Assembly (NCBI GenBank): GCA_001970955.1
Contig: MPUH01000989.1
Span: 1 to 26,898 of the forward strand
Reading direction: 5' to 3'
Length of the DNA: 26,898 nt
Origin: Stentor coeruleus
Taxonomy: Eukaryota; Ciliophora; Heterotrichea; Heterotrichida; Stentoridae
In this document: one piece after another, positions 8,212 through 20,500 of the stretch
How positions within the stretch are numbered: position 1 is the stretch's first letter
How the letters are laid out: each line of letters opens with the position of its first letter
The notes under the pieces: model-generated
What the model was told of the DNA's origin: nothing
Databases searched by the model: none
The model's input: only the letters and a program-made list of their open reading frames with translations
Translations under genes and position numbers: made by a program

Positions 8212-9972
8212 AACTCTTTAAGGCTTATATTTTGTATTAGTTCATTAGGTAATTAAATATAAGCTTGAAAAATATTTTTTCTTTATCATAAGGCCAGATG
8301 CGTTTTTATTTGACGAACAGAATTTTTTTTTTTCCTTTTGGTGTGTAAATATTTGAGAAATTTATATATCAAATGATATTTTACAATTGAATAACCTTTT
8401 ATTATATTTTTTTGTGTGTAATAAATGTGTTTTGTCTTTAGTTTAACTGAAAAAAGTGTTTCTGTTTTAAGAATAATGTATTTGATCATTTATGTTTTTC
8501 AATATAAATAATTAATTACCTTTTATGCTTTGGATCTAAAACTGTATTGTAAAATCGATTTTATAGGTAAGAAATTATATTTTAAATGAAAAATTATGCT
8601 TATTTCCATTATTAGAGCCTTAATAAAACATAAGCCTTATTTGATTATATTTTTTGCATATTTTTTTACTACAGAAATAATAATTAAAAACTATGGGATT
8701 TACATAAATATATAAGATTTTTATAAGTTTAGGTTTATATAATAAGAAATACTTTGTGTTTGAATAGATAATTGTAACTATTATTATATAAATATGAGTT
8801 TATTTTTATATATATGCTTTAATATATAGTTTTTAATATAGATTATGATTGCTTTATTTATAAAATCAGATTAGGCTGAGGAATATTTAACTTTATAATA
8901 AGTTTTATTTATTNGAATATTTAACTTTATAATAAGTTTTATTTATTATCGATACTTTTATTTAGTTAGCATTTTTTATATTAGATAAATTTTTGACTTA
9001 AGGGTTTATATAAGGACTATATTTAGCTTTTGGTAATGTATTATAATACTTTCTATTTTAATCTAATTTTACATAATATTCTTGCTTACTTTTTCAGTAA
9101 TTATGGGTTTGTTGTCGATACAGGAAATTAGATTTAAAAAAAGTAGTTTTTTCCCCTGATTTTTAATACTTAAACTGAATTTTCTGTTGTTTTTTCTTAG
9201 TTTGACGAACTTGTGCTCCTTTTATCTATTATATCATAATCACAGACTATTTTGTTAAATTTTCGAGATAAAGCTATTTAAATTTTGTATAAAGGGAAAT
9301 TTATGGAAGTTGTAATTTATTAACTTGAGAATTTCAATATAGTAAGATATAATTAACCAAATTTCCTTGTTACTTTAAAAAAAATTTACCTTCACTATAC
9401 AGTTTCTATTTTCTTCAAGATATTTATCTTAACCTCCATTTCTATTTTTTTCAAGACATAATTATTAGCTTCTAGTAAGTATTCTATTTTTACTTATATT
9501 ACGATATTTTTACTTTACTATACAATTCTTTACCCTCTAAAATACATAATTCATTATCTTTCTTAAATTTTCCCTCTAATTTTCCCATATAAGTAAATTT
9601 ATAAAATTAAGCTTCTGTTAATTAAATTTCTTTTGATTATCCTACACTAATAAACATTATTACAACAAAATATTTACAAGTACAACTAAATTGTATATTT
9701 CCCAATAAAAAATCATAAGTTAAGTTCATTCCCTAAATACAAACCCAAAAAATATTTCCCTTTCTTATTATCCAAATATAATTTCCATCATCCTTAACAT
9801 AAAAAAATCAATTCTCTTAAACCTCCCTTTAATTCATCTTTAAATCCATAAACCCTTTATCAATTTATATATAAAAAAATCTCACATTCTAATATTCTTT
9901 TAAAACCTAAACAGTTTTATCTAAAAACCCCATAACTTATTTTTTTTAATAAAATAATTACTTTATTCCTCT
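8212..9972. other. Long AT-rich spacer between B1 and A2
   Basis: The first ~350 nt (to about 8580) can still be aligned with the sequence after B2 (12237-12600), so the duplicated unit includes the 3' flank of B. It contains the N-gap duplication at 8881-8947. From about 9360 the plus strand is strikingly C-rich: in 9601-9960 I count 67 C and 8 G. No RNA gene or trusted frame. Confidence 0.6.
8881..8947. repeat. Contig-end overlap around a single N (assembly artefact)
   Basis: The 33 bases at 8881-8913 are repeated exactly at 8915-8947, with a lone N at 8914. Two contigs that overlap but were joined with a placeholder would give this picture. The real locus is probably 34 bases shorter. Confidence 0.88.
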
Positions 9973-10323
9973 TTACTTGTATTTAATACCTACAGTTTTT
10001 TCTAAACATATTTTTCCTAATGAACCCTTTGCAGGTGTAGTAATGATTGAATCAAAAACCGTGTAATTTTTTTTATCTTTTCTTTTGAGAAACTCAGCCA
10101 AATTAATTTTAGCATGAGTTTTTTGAATTATTGTTCGATTTATGATTTCGATTGTTGGAAGGTAATTTGAGCTTTTTAATTGCTTTTTATGATGAGGATG
10201 AGCCTTTTCTCTGTATATTATATGGTTATTTCGTTTAATTATACCTTCAAGTTTGAGGTTTGCTGTACCGAAAACATAGTCTGAAGGAATCCATTTGATT
10301 TTCTTTTGGTTACTTGCATTCAT
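9973..10323 (-). CDS. Short basic protein, family A (copy A2)
   Basis: The 116-residue paralogue of A1 has W-I-P-S-D-Y-V-F-G-T at residues 11-20, N-H-I-I, Y-L-P-T-I-E-I-I-N-R-T, I-N-L-A-E-F-L and K-D-K-K-N-Y-T-V-F. The extreme C-terminus differs between the copies. It is divergent to B2 across a longer spacer (1,559 nt) than in the first pair. Conservation of frame and motifs with silent change supports a real gene. Unrecognised family, no membrane or secretion signal. Confidence 0.75.
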   Translation of the reverse strand: MNASNQKKIKWIPSDYVFGTANLKLEGIIKRNNHIIYREKAHPHHKKQLKSSNYLPTIEIINRTIIQKTHAKINLAEFLKRKDKKNYTVFDSIITTPAKGSLGKICLEKTVGIKYK

Positions 10324-10354
10324 ATTTATTAGAAATAATTTATGGTAGGATTTA
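10324..10354 (-). promoter_or_regulatory. Conserved 5' flank of family A genes (A2)
   Basis: Partner of 7002-7033: ATTTATTAGAAATAATTTAT versus ATTTATTAAAAGAATATTTT, immediately upstream of the respective starts. See A1. Confidence 0.4.
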
Positions 10355-11833
10355 CCGTATAATTAGTATGTTGTATGTATAAAGATAGAATAAGGAGTTT
10401 GTTGTTTATGTTAGACAATTTTTGATTATCCTAAAAAATAACAAATTCTGGATATTTTTATTAGGATTTTGGGTAAGAAAATGGATGATAGGATTAGGAA
10501 ATAAGTTTGATATTAGTTATAGGAGAGTTTATTGTTTGAGAGAATCATTATTTTTATATTGTTTTTGAATAGAAAATGGGATTTAGGATTTTATATATGA
10601 TTGCTATATTGAATATGCAGAAGGTCAATTTTATTTATTAGTTTTAGGTGTTAGAAGAGGAGTATTTTGTTTGAAAGGACAGGATTTGTGATGATGTTAT
10701 GCTGATTGTAATAGATATTTATATTTTGCATTATAAGGAAAAAAGAATATTTTAAAGATTTTGAGGGCGATGCTAAGTGAAAATAAATAAACTTTTGGTC
10801 ATTTACTACAATTACATAAGCGATAAACAGAGTGGAAATATATTTTTTTATGTTTTTCATAGAGAATGATTACTAAGTATATCATAAAGTGTATTATAAA
10901 ACATCAAATAGCAATTGATACATTTTTTATATAATAAATAGTTAATATAATGTTTTTCTTGATTATATTCTAATATATGCGAATTATGGTTTAACTTTTT
11001 TTATGTTGTAAGGCTCAAAAGTTTAATATTTATTTTTATTAGCTTTATTTACTTAGATAGTTTCTTTTAGCTTGTAATATCATGGAATATATTTTAACCC
11101 TTATAGAATTTTTGATTTTGTGCTTTCTAGCATATTATAATATGTTTTTCTATTTTCCATTTCAATATTAGAGTTCCAAAATTCAAATAAATGTAGTGTT
11201 TGATAAAGATTTTCTTAGCTTTAAATTAATATAAATATCTCAATACGTTCGAAAATCTTATGGGTATATGAAAACTCCAATCAAATTTTGAATAATTTAT
11301 ACATTTAATATAGTCAATTCTTATTTGTGAAATTAAGATATAGAAAACTTATAATTATAATACAAGTTCTAAACTATGCAAATGAATAAGAATTTGTTTT
11401 ATACTTTTAAACCTCTGATAAAAAGTAATAATTAAGTATAATATAAGAAATAATATGATTATATTTTTTCGCTATAAGAAATTGTAAACCCAAAAATGTA
11501 TTTCATATTATAATTTAAAGCTTATAAGTTTTGTGTTGATGATATGAGCTTATCATATTATCATCGATTAATTTGCGAGAATTTAAATCTTAATCAATCA
11601 AAACCCATGCCTAAAAAACTAGTCTATTTTTAATATCATTTGTGTTTTTAGTAAAATACAAACAAAAAACTTGAAATTAAAATCAAGATTATTACAAAAA
11701 ATAATATCATATAAAGTTTTCTAATTAAATCTTATGATCATACTACAAAGTCATTATTAAATATTAAAGCTAATAACACTAGCCTTTATGTTATTTGAAA
11801 AACCCATAAAAAATATTTTTCATTTTGATTTAA
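10355..11833. other. Spacer between divergent A2 and B2
   Basis: About 80% AT. The plus strand is G-rich next to A2 (10381-10620: 49 G and 8 C by hand count) and turns to more balanced or C-rich towards B2. I see no conserved coding sequence, tRNA or repeat. Confidence 0.6.
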
Positions 11834-11854
11834 AGTTTTTTTCCATACTTATTA
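11834..11854 (+). promoter_or_regulatory. Conserved CCATACTTA box upstream of B2
   Basis: Second copy of the box described for B1. CCATACTTA is at 11843-11851, with the same 31-nt gap to the ATG at 11883. Confidence 0.45.
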
Positions 11855-11882
11855 GTTACAATTGTATTATTTATAATAAAAT

Positions 11883-12236
11883 ATGATAGGAATGAAACTG
11901 GAAATTCATATACCAAAGCTTCGTAAACTGAAAAAACATATTGATAATGTGATGAAAAATGAGGATTTTAAGAAAGACTTTGCGATTTTTGATGAGAAAA
12001 AGCCAAAGCAAATCAGGAGTCAAATGCTTCCCCCATGGATGCAGTATCATGAATTAAAGCCTGTTAATTGTAAAAGTCATGGGCTAAGTATAACTGATTT
12101 GATGGGAACACTTGATAGAAACAAAACTGTAAATATCTACCGAATACATAAACGTAAATCTAGAGTCTCTATAGATTTCCACAAGAGTGAATTGAAATGC
12201 AAATGTGAGGAAACAATGAAGATTTTTTCTTTATAA
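11883..12236 (+). CDS. Short protein, family B (copy B2)
   Basis: This is a paralogue of B1 with exactly the same length (117 residues) and no gaps in the alignment. Differences are mostly conservative (Asp/Glu, Ile/Val, Lys/Arg). The P-P-W-M-Q-Y and D-R-N-K-T-V-N-I-Y-R-I-H-K-R-K-S-R blocks are unchanged. B2 has an additional Cys near the C-terminus (K-C-K-C-E-E). It is followed by spacer that still resembles the B1 3' flank. Function unknown. Confidence 0.82.
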   Translation: MIGMKLEIHIPKLRKLKKHIDNVMKNEDFKKDFAIFDEKKPKQIRSQMLPPWMQYHELKPVNCKSHGLSITDLMGTLDRNKTVNIYRIHKRKSRVSIDFHKSELKCKCEETMKIFSL

Positions 12237-13680
12237 AGTTCTTTACATTTTATATTTAACATAACTTGCTTATGTAATTTAAGATCTTCCTAATAATTTT
12301 TTTTTCTTTATGCTAAACCTAAAAGCACTTTTATTCTAGCAACAGAAAATAAATTATCTTAAGAATGTAAATATTTATAAAATCTAATAGATCAAATTGT
12401 AAGTTATAGTTAAATAGTGCCTCTTAATATTTATATATATATAAAATATCATAAATCTAGGGCTTAATTTAGTTAATATAACGTTTTTCTGTTATGAAAA
12501 AAATATGTTTACCAATTATGTTTTTTTTCAATATAAATATTAAATGACTCTTTGGATTTGATATTATAAACCACTTTATTATTTGTTTAAGATTATATAT
12601 GGTAGTGAATTTATTTGTAAGGAAATTTTTTTTACTAAAGGTTTATAAAAAGTAAATATTTTTTTGTTCAAATATGTGATTGTAGTTATATAGTTTTATA
12701 CCTTAATTTTTGTTGTTTTATTTGGAATTGGGTCTTAAGATTAAAATTTTTGATGCTAATAAGCATTTATTGATTTAAAAGCAAAATTTTATTTACTTTA
12801 ATTAGGTTTATGCTTTTTATATAATATTGGTAGATAGTTTTTGATAGAGTAGGCTTATATTAGTCTTGGATTATATGAAATGCGCTACTTTCAATCTAAA
12901 TTATTATATCAATAATTTAATTTATAAGCTCTATAAGCATAAACTAACTTATTACTTCTTTATTTTTAGACTAACTTGTATACACTGCAAAAATTTTCTT
13001 TTATAATATCTTCGTCATAACTAAACAAATTGTGTTTTCATTTGATAGAATATTTCAGAGTTCCCTAGAAACAAGTTTTATTTAATTTAATTTTCATAAA
13101 GCTTAAAAACCCAATAATCTAAGATACTTCTTTTATTATTTCTTCAATATACAATTGTAAATGATAAGTAGTTATTAATAATATAACATGCAATTTTTAT
13201 AGACAAGAATATTCTTCTTAACAATTATTTTTCCCTAATTCTTTGTTTTTTTTATTTTTAAAATATATTCAAACCGATCTGAAATTTATAAATCTTTTAA
13301 AAGATCTTGTATAATATTTCCTAATTATTTAAAGCCTGTTATTTTTTTATTCTATTATAACACTTTCCTTGAATTATTTTTTTAAAACAAACCTTTATTT
13401 TATACAATTAAAAACATTTTAGTTAAGTAATTTTTCTTTAATACCTTTTTTCATAACAAAATTCTACATATATCATAATCAAAATAAAGTTTAAAATCTA
13501 TATAATTATCAAAACTCCTCTTTGAATAATCGATGAAAATGTATTTCCCCTTACTTTAATCTGCACAACATCATCTTGAAAGCGATCTGAGATTTCATAT
13601 TTAATAATCTACCCAGGAGTTTCTTTCAAAATAATCATAAAATTCACCAGTTTATCACTTTTTATCCTAAGGATTATTAA
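12237..13680. other. Spacer between B2 and A3
   Basis: AT-rich. The first ~350 nt match the B1 3' flank, including a CAATATAAATA stretch in both (8500 and 12528 regions). The remainder shows no gene, RNA or repeat I can support; C exceeds G towards A3. Confidence 0.6.
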
Positions 13681-14058
13681 TTATACAACAATATGCTTAA
13701 ATTTATGTATAAATCTCTCCTTCTTTCCTGTTTTATTATCATGAATAACCTTAACCACTTCACTTTGGTTCATTTTGACCCTTTTTCTCTCCAGATGATG
13801 AGATGAATTTCTTTTCATATGATTTGGTAATAAATGCGAAAAGTGTAATTCAGTAGTATTTAATCTATTAGCTTCTGCTTGTAAAGATATAAGCCAAGGT
13901 GGGGTTAATTCGTTTATTATGTGTTTTGATGTGTGATCCATTTTGCATAAATGTTCGTGACTGTGGACTCCTGAACAGTTTCTCATTTTCTTTCTTTTGC
14001 CAAATGTACCGAAAACAAAATCTGGTGGGATCCATTGGATTTTTGAGCTATGCTTCAT
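13681..14058 (-). CDS. Short basic protein, divergent family A member (A3)
   Basis: The 125-residue product begins with the family A signature W-I-P-P-D-F-V-F-G-T at residues 9-18, but the middle is different: L-T-P-P-W-L-I-S-L-Q followed by R-L-N-T-T-E-L recalls family B's L-P-P-W-M-Q-Y ... L-N-I-T-D-L. It is rich in His, Lys and Asn, with three Cys-poor basic stretches and a possible nuclear localisation-like E-R-K-R-V-K. No signal peptide. It lies 477 nt downstream of the end of the giant gene, same strand. Function unknown. Confidence 0.65.
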   Translation of the reverse strand: MKHSSKIQWIPPDFVFGTFGKRKKMRNCSGVHSHEHLCKMDHTSKHIINELTPPWLISLQAEANRLNTTELHFSHLLPNHMKRNSSHHLERKRVKMNQSEVVKVIHDNKTGKKERFIHKFKHIVV

Positions 14059-14535
14059 TGCTTTATTAATATATTAATAACATCACCCTTTATAATGAAA
14101 ACATAAGGTATTATAAAGATTGTTAGGAATTAGGAATAGATTAAGGTTTGATTAGAGTATAAGCTTTGAAGAATCTTGTGGGATGAAAATGGGTTTGATT
14201 TTTATGTGAAATGAAAATGGCTTAAGAGATGAAAGGTAATTTAGATTTTTTTAGATATTTAAAGATTAATTATGAGAATGAAATTAGGAAATAAAATTTT
14301 GTTTGGGGGGATATGCATTTGAAGATAAGAAGGATTAGGAGAGGATAAAATTTATGTAAAGTGAAGATTTTTATAAGCAGTTAATTGTGAAAGAAAACAT
14401 TTTATGAAGGAATAAGAAGGTATAAAACTTTTATAATATGGGTTTTCAGCTTAGGGGTATTTTATATTTCGTTTTCATAAGATTCGGAAATCAGAAAACT
14501 TTATTTGGGTGTTAAAATTATTAGACTAAAACTAT
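14059..14535. other. Spacer between giant gene and A3, extremely G-skewed
   Basis: In 14101-14460 I count 85 G against 10 C on the plus strand. There is no trustworthy frame, tRNA or repeat. It is both the 3' flank of the giant gene and the 5' flank of A3. Confidence 0.65.
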
Positions 14536-17500
14536 TTATCTCTTGCAATAATTAGCAATAACCGGAAATCTCATAGACAACTCAGTATTCCTTGAAAAAA
14601 TGTCCCAAAAAACATTAGGTGCATTACCTTGCATAAGAAGATAGTCTAACTGTGAATCTTTACTAGAAATAAAAGCTTGAAGTAATTCTAAAGCTGTAGC
14701 TTGGATAACAGGGTTTGAACTTTGCATGTTTAAAATTTCATATTGTATTGTTTTATACCTTTGTAAATGAAGAAGTAAATCATCATAAGCGAATTTGCAT
14801 TTAGATTTTTCTTTTAGTATTGTCATGATAATATTAATAGCTTCACTGCGTATAGGTGGTGTTTCACGAAAAGAAAGGAATTCATTAGGGAGTTTATGTT
14901 TTGCACTTAAAACATTGTAATCATTTAAATATTTTTTCACTAGTATATCAATAAAATCTGTATCCAAAAACTGTCTTTGTAAATTACTAAACTGGAGAAG
15001 GTTCATAAGTGTAGCTAAACGAATCTGACTATTTTCTGAATAATTCTTAAGTGTATATAAAGGATCTGAGTATTTTGTTATAATTTTGCCTAGTCTTTCA
15101 TATTGTATCATAAGATGATTAGCAAAAGCTTTACCAAAAGTAACTTTAGATAACAACAGATCAGCTTTTTTTTTTACAATCATCCTACATAAAATCCTTT
15201 GTAATAATATAGATTCTTCTTCTAATTGGAACATTTCACATTCATTATTTGCACTTTTAAGACTGTGATTTGTTAAAGTGATAAGCCAATTAACGTTACT
15301 ATCTGATTTAAACCAGTCATAATCTTGATCAGAAAACAGCGCCCATTCATAAAATTGTAGTATAAGTTTAACTTTATCTTTTGCTGTTTTTATTTGTATT
15401 GAAGTTTTTTCTATAATCCTCTCTTCAGTCGGTTTAACATCAGCAAAATCCCAATAATATTCTACACATTCTTGCATATATTTAAAACATCTTAGAACTA
15501 TATCTTTTTCAACATCCCCACTACTTGGCAACCTTTCATGTACAAGCCAGTTTTTTAATCCTTGGACGATATTTTGAATATTTTTTTCTAAAGTCAAAGG
15601 TTCATCAATAGCCCTCTCTAATTCTCTTAATGTCACTTTTTCTGGTATAAAAAGCCCTTGTTCTTTAAGTAAAGCTTCAGCGCCAGGGGTATTTTTAAAA
15701 CAAGCTAATATATAAGCTCTAGACCAAAAAAGAAGCTTACTAATAAGTTCTTTCATTATTGGGGCTAGAATTTTACCCGATTTATTATCTGCGGTTTTCG
15801 AAGATACAACAAGACACTTACATAATGCTGATATAGTATCAGTAATCGGTGATAAACAAGCTAGTTGGCATTTTTCACTACCTCCAAGGACGCTAACAAG
15901 CACCCTCGCCGCTTTTTCTTTTGTTTCATAAGGTTCAGATGGTATTTTCAACAGCCTTACTATAGGAAAAACAAAAATTGGGCTTTCAAAACACATCGCC
16001 AAATCTTTTATAGCACCAAAACTCCCATCATTAGCTTCTGTATTTTTATCAACATTTTTCTCCCCTATTCCCATAAAGTCAATAATCCCAAGTGCTTTAT
16101 AACCTTTAGTTGCCCCAGGAAGTTTAGGAAGTAAAGGTTCAATACATCCTTCAGTTAATATATGAAAAATCTCCACAGCTTCAGCTCTAACTTTAAAATC
16201 CTGGTCTTGTAAACACATTAAAATAACTTGTGGAAGTTTAAAATCTAATGAAGCGCGGATTTTATGTTCATTTTTAGTTTTAAGCATGGATTTTATATGT
16301 TTAAGTGCATTTCTTTTAGCTAATGTTGTTGTTTTAGGGTTTTTTATAGCGCAAAAGTTATCAGCTATCATTATAAGTTCTGAAAAATAGTCGCTATGTC
16401 TTGATTTTTTAAGGAATTCTTTTATGACTGGACATGTATGATGTCCAAGACCACTTTCTGATATACTTTGTCTATATATTGGACTGATTATATCATAAAG
16501 TTCTGGAGTCCAAAAGGTTTCTTTAAGGACATATCCTGGAATAGGGTCTTTACTAGGTAAAGATGTATCTTCAGCAACGAACATCTTAAGAAGGACTTCA
16601 ATAAGAACTGAAACTAAGCTTGAAAGTCCTGAATCCTCATTGTTTAGATGGAAAAGTAAATATTTTATAAGGTTTGCATATGAGAGATAAACTGAGATTT
16701 CGTTTTGGTGATAGAAATTTAGGGATAAATAACATAAAGTATCGAAAACCCCATCTTTTATACATTGATTAGATAGTTCGGTTATTGGAGAACTGAGATT
16801 TTTTTTTAATATCGCTTCTTTTTCTTTTGCTGGGAGATTAGTTGATGAAATTGCTTGGAATGTATTTTGGCCTATTGAATCTTCACAGCTAAAAAGGGTG
16901 TTACCTAGGCTTTCGATTAGATTTATACATTCTTCTGCTTGATCTAGGGAAAATTGGGATTTTATTAAGTTTAAATGTGTTGTTATATGCTGAGTTATAA
17001 CAATTTCTGGGTTTTTATGACTGAAGATTAGTGAGGCAAAACTTAAGGCTTGTTTTTCTTCGTATTTTGTTAGGTCGAAAACTGAGGAATTTGTCAGAGA
17101 TCTTATTGTCGGCCTTTTGCTTGGGTCGATTTGCAGACAGAGGAAAATCATATCTAACACCCTGCCCATATCCCCCATCGCAGGAGGTTTACAATTTTTC
17201 CCCTCTTTTAATTCATTAAACACCTCTTCAATTTCATCAATCTCAGTCTTCCCTCCAGCTTCCCTAACAATTCCCCCAAAGCTTCCATTTTTCAAGCTTT
17301 TAATAACCCCAATTCCAGCTTTATTCCACTCACAAGCTTTCCCACAAAAAACTTCATATTTCTCATAAACATTATAAGGAAAACTGAATGCCCCTTTAAC
17401 TCCATCTAAAACCTTACTTTCAACAAATTTCTTCCCAGCCCATTTTTCATATACTTCAACATAACATTCTGGTGGATGTCCAAATAATAAATTAAACATC

Positions 17501-20500
17501 AAAGCACCAAAATTCCAAACATCAACAGCAGTAGTCTGACTTTCTTCTAAATAAAACTCAGGTGCTACAAAAGGATTTTTATGAATCTGACCTTTTATAT
17601 ACAAATCCAAATCAGGAGCAGAGACAATAATCCCATTATGGTCTAATAAACCAATTCCTCTAAAAGTATTTAAAAAAACCTCAGAAGCTTTTTGGCATAA
17701 AGTTAGATTTTCAGGGAATAAAATCCTTGGGGATACTGAATATGTATGTAAAGTTTGGAGGATATTAAGGATTTTTTTACCCCATAATTTGAATAGATAC
17801 AATGAAACTTTTGTGTTACATAAAAGGGGGATTTTTAAAAGACCACCATTATTATCAAGGAAAGATTGTATAGAAATTCCTGAAGGGTTTGAATAAAATG
17901 CAAATATTGTTTTATCCATACCAAGATATTTTTCATGAATACCAGATATTCTAACTAGATCTTTGCATCGTTCTTGTAATGCTCGATGAATAGACATTTC
18001 TTTAACTAAATGGTCATAAAGTGAAAGTTTACTTTGTGAAATATGTTTTAATCCTTCAGTGGAATATACATAAACAATAACATCTTCAAGGTCAGGAAGC
18101 AAGCTTCCTGAATATAAATTAAGTGCTGGGCTTATAATTTTTTCTGATTCCCAAGACACTTTAAAATCTGCTGGGTCCATTTTCTTCACTTGCATTGGCT
18201 CTAAAGGTAAGACACTAATTTGAACATTGAATTCTTCAGCAATAATACATTTAAAAATTTCTATATAACATTTCTTCAAAGCATAAGCTAATAAATAATC
18301 TACAGTCTCAGTAAATCTTATCAACCCAGAAGCTAAAAAACCTAATCCTTCTTGTAAACGATATTGTTTACTAAACAATTCTAAACCTCTTTTTACCTTT
18401 TGACCTGTAGATAATGCATATAAACCTAAATCCTCAACACTTTTTCTTAATTGAGCGACAATGTTATATTCTTCTAAACATTTCTCCATAACTTTATATG
18501 ACCAATCAGCTTTACTTGTTTTTGGGAGCTCTTTTTCTATACTATTTAATGCTTTAGCTAAAGATTCGATACTCATTTTGTTTTGACTTGTTACTAAAAG
18601 TATATTCATTAATCTTTCGCTTTGGGTTTTATCTATGCTACTTAAAGACAAAAGTAGTTCTGAAGGTGATAAAATACCATCTTTGTTATAGTCGTAGTAT
18701 TGAAAAAGTTCGGATATGCTATGGAATGTGCTTTTTTCACTAAAGGATTTAAAGAAATTTTGTAAGGATTCATCTTCCCATTCGTGAGTGNTATAGTCGT
18801 AGTATTGAAAAAGTTCGGATATGCTATGGAATGTGCTTTTTTCACTAAAGGATTTGAAGAAATTTTGTAAGGATTCATCTTCCCATTCGTGAGTAAAAAA
18901 CTCAGGTTGCCATTCTTCTTTGTATCCGAAAGCTTTTAATTTTATCATAAGTTCTTTATATGTAATTGTATCATCGCAATTGTAGTCAACACATTTCATT
19001 ATGTTTTTAACTTCATTTTTTCTAAGGTTGTAGCCGAGTTTTGTTAGGAAAATAGAAAACTCATCAGCTGAGACAAGACCATCTTGATCTGAGTCGATTT
19101 CTTCAAAGAGTTTTCCTATTGGGACTTTTCTCTCCATAAGACGTAAAGCGAGGTATTCAAAAAGTTCTTGTTCAAGGTCTTTGAGTGGAGTTTCAAACAT
19201 AGCTTCATGCAACTGTTTTTCACTTTTTATAGAGGATATCAAAGAGCCAGGAGTTTTTTTAGTTGCCCCCGGCATTGCCGGGGGATTTTTTTTATTCTCA
19301 ATCATTTCAAGTAGCGTTATAAGCCCAATATGCGGTTTTTTTACTGGTTCAGGGACTTCTTTTAATAGATTTTCGCTTATGTTTTCTAAGGTTTTTAAAA
19401 AGTCGCAATAAGGTGTAGACCAAAATCCAGCATATGCAACAAGAATATTATAAAACTCTTCACTACAGACTTTTCCTTTTTTATACCTATCAGGTAAAAC
19501 GACCATAATTTTAAATACATTATCATAATTGTATTCAAATATAATCGATCGGACAAAAGATATCTTAATTTCTTTCTCAAAAGTCTTACTAATTTTAGCA
19601 TTACTAACAATTTTCTCTAGCCGGACTGCAAGTCCGGCCCTATATTCAGCAAGTTGTTTATCTCTATATCTTTGAAATACTCTATAAAGTTCTGATGATA
19701 AACTAGGAGGGATATCACAATCATGTTGACGGGCTTGAACTGATATAGAAAGTCTTTTAAACCCAAATGTTTGTAAAGATCCACATATATTACTAGTATT
19801 TTGTGATAAAAACATTACTACAAGCCATTCACAATTATCATAAGTTGTAGTTATAAGCCTAAAACAATTCATATCATTACTTTCTATTACCCCAACACAA
19901 GATAAAAGTTCATTTGTTTTTGTAAACTGAGGTTTTAATTGAGGAAATAACATAGGTTTATCTTTTAATATATCAATATTATCAGGTGAAGTTAATGAAT
20001 AAGGAATTCCAGTTGGGTTCCAAAGTTTTATACATCCATCTAAAGCTGTTGTGACAATAACTTGAGTAACTGGTAAATAATTTATATCAATAAAACTATA
20101 ATCATGAGCATAAACACGTTTATATGGTTTCATTGTCCAAGGTGGATTTAAGGTAAATTTATTTATAAGATCTTTTTGTAGATTCCATAATATAAGTTCA
20201 CATGGAGGTAAACTTGCAGTTAAACCGATATAAGAAATATTTTCACGCCTTTCACCACTTAGAAGGACATTTGATGAAGATATGTAATATAATATTGGAG
20301 GCATATCACCAAAATGCCCAACAAGTTTACTTATAAGATGTCCTGAGATATGCTTGAGATAGATTATACTTGTTATTGGGTTGTTTGTGCTAAATGCTAC
20401 AAGGCTAAGGTTTTCTAGATATTCGAAATCTTCGACTATAGCTCCTCGTTCTTGGGTTTCTGGCTCAAGGAAGATAAGCCCTGGTTTCTGAGCTTGCTTT

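Noticed and set aside
8286..8489. 67-codon minus-strand frame downstream of B1
   Set aside because: The matching region after B2 is alignable at the DNA level but the frame is not kept there.
10651..10860. 69-codon minus-strand frame with a hydrophobic N-terminus
   Set aside because: No paralogue, no motif, and composition typical of AT-rich spacer; could be chance.
15865..17368. Several 60-90 codon plus-strand frames
   Set aside because: All are antisense to the intact giant frame and have no conserved features.
18642..18878. Minus-strand 78-codon frame with an internal direct repeat
   Set aside because: It is an out-of-frame reading of the giant gene across the N; the repeat is the contig-end duplication.
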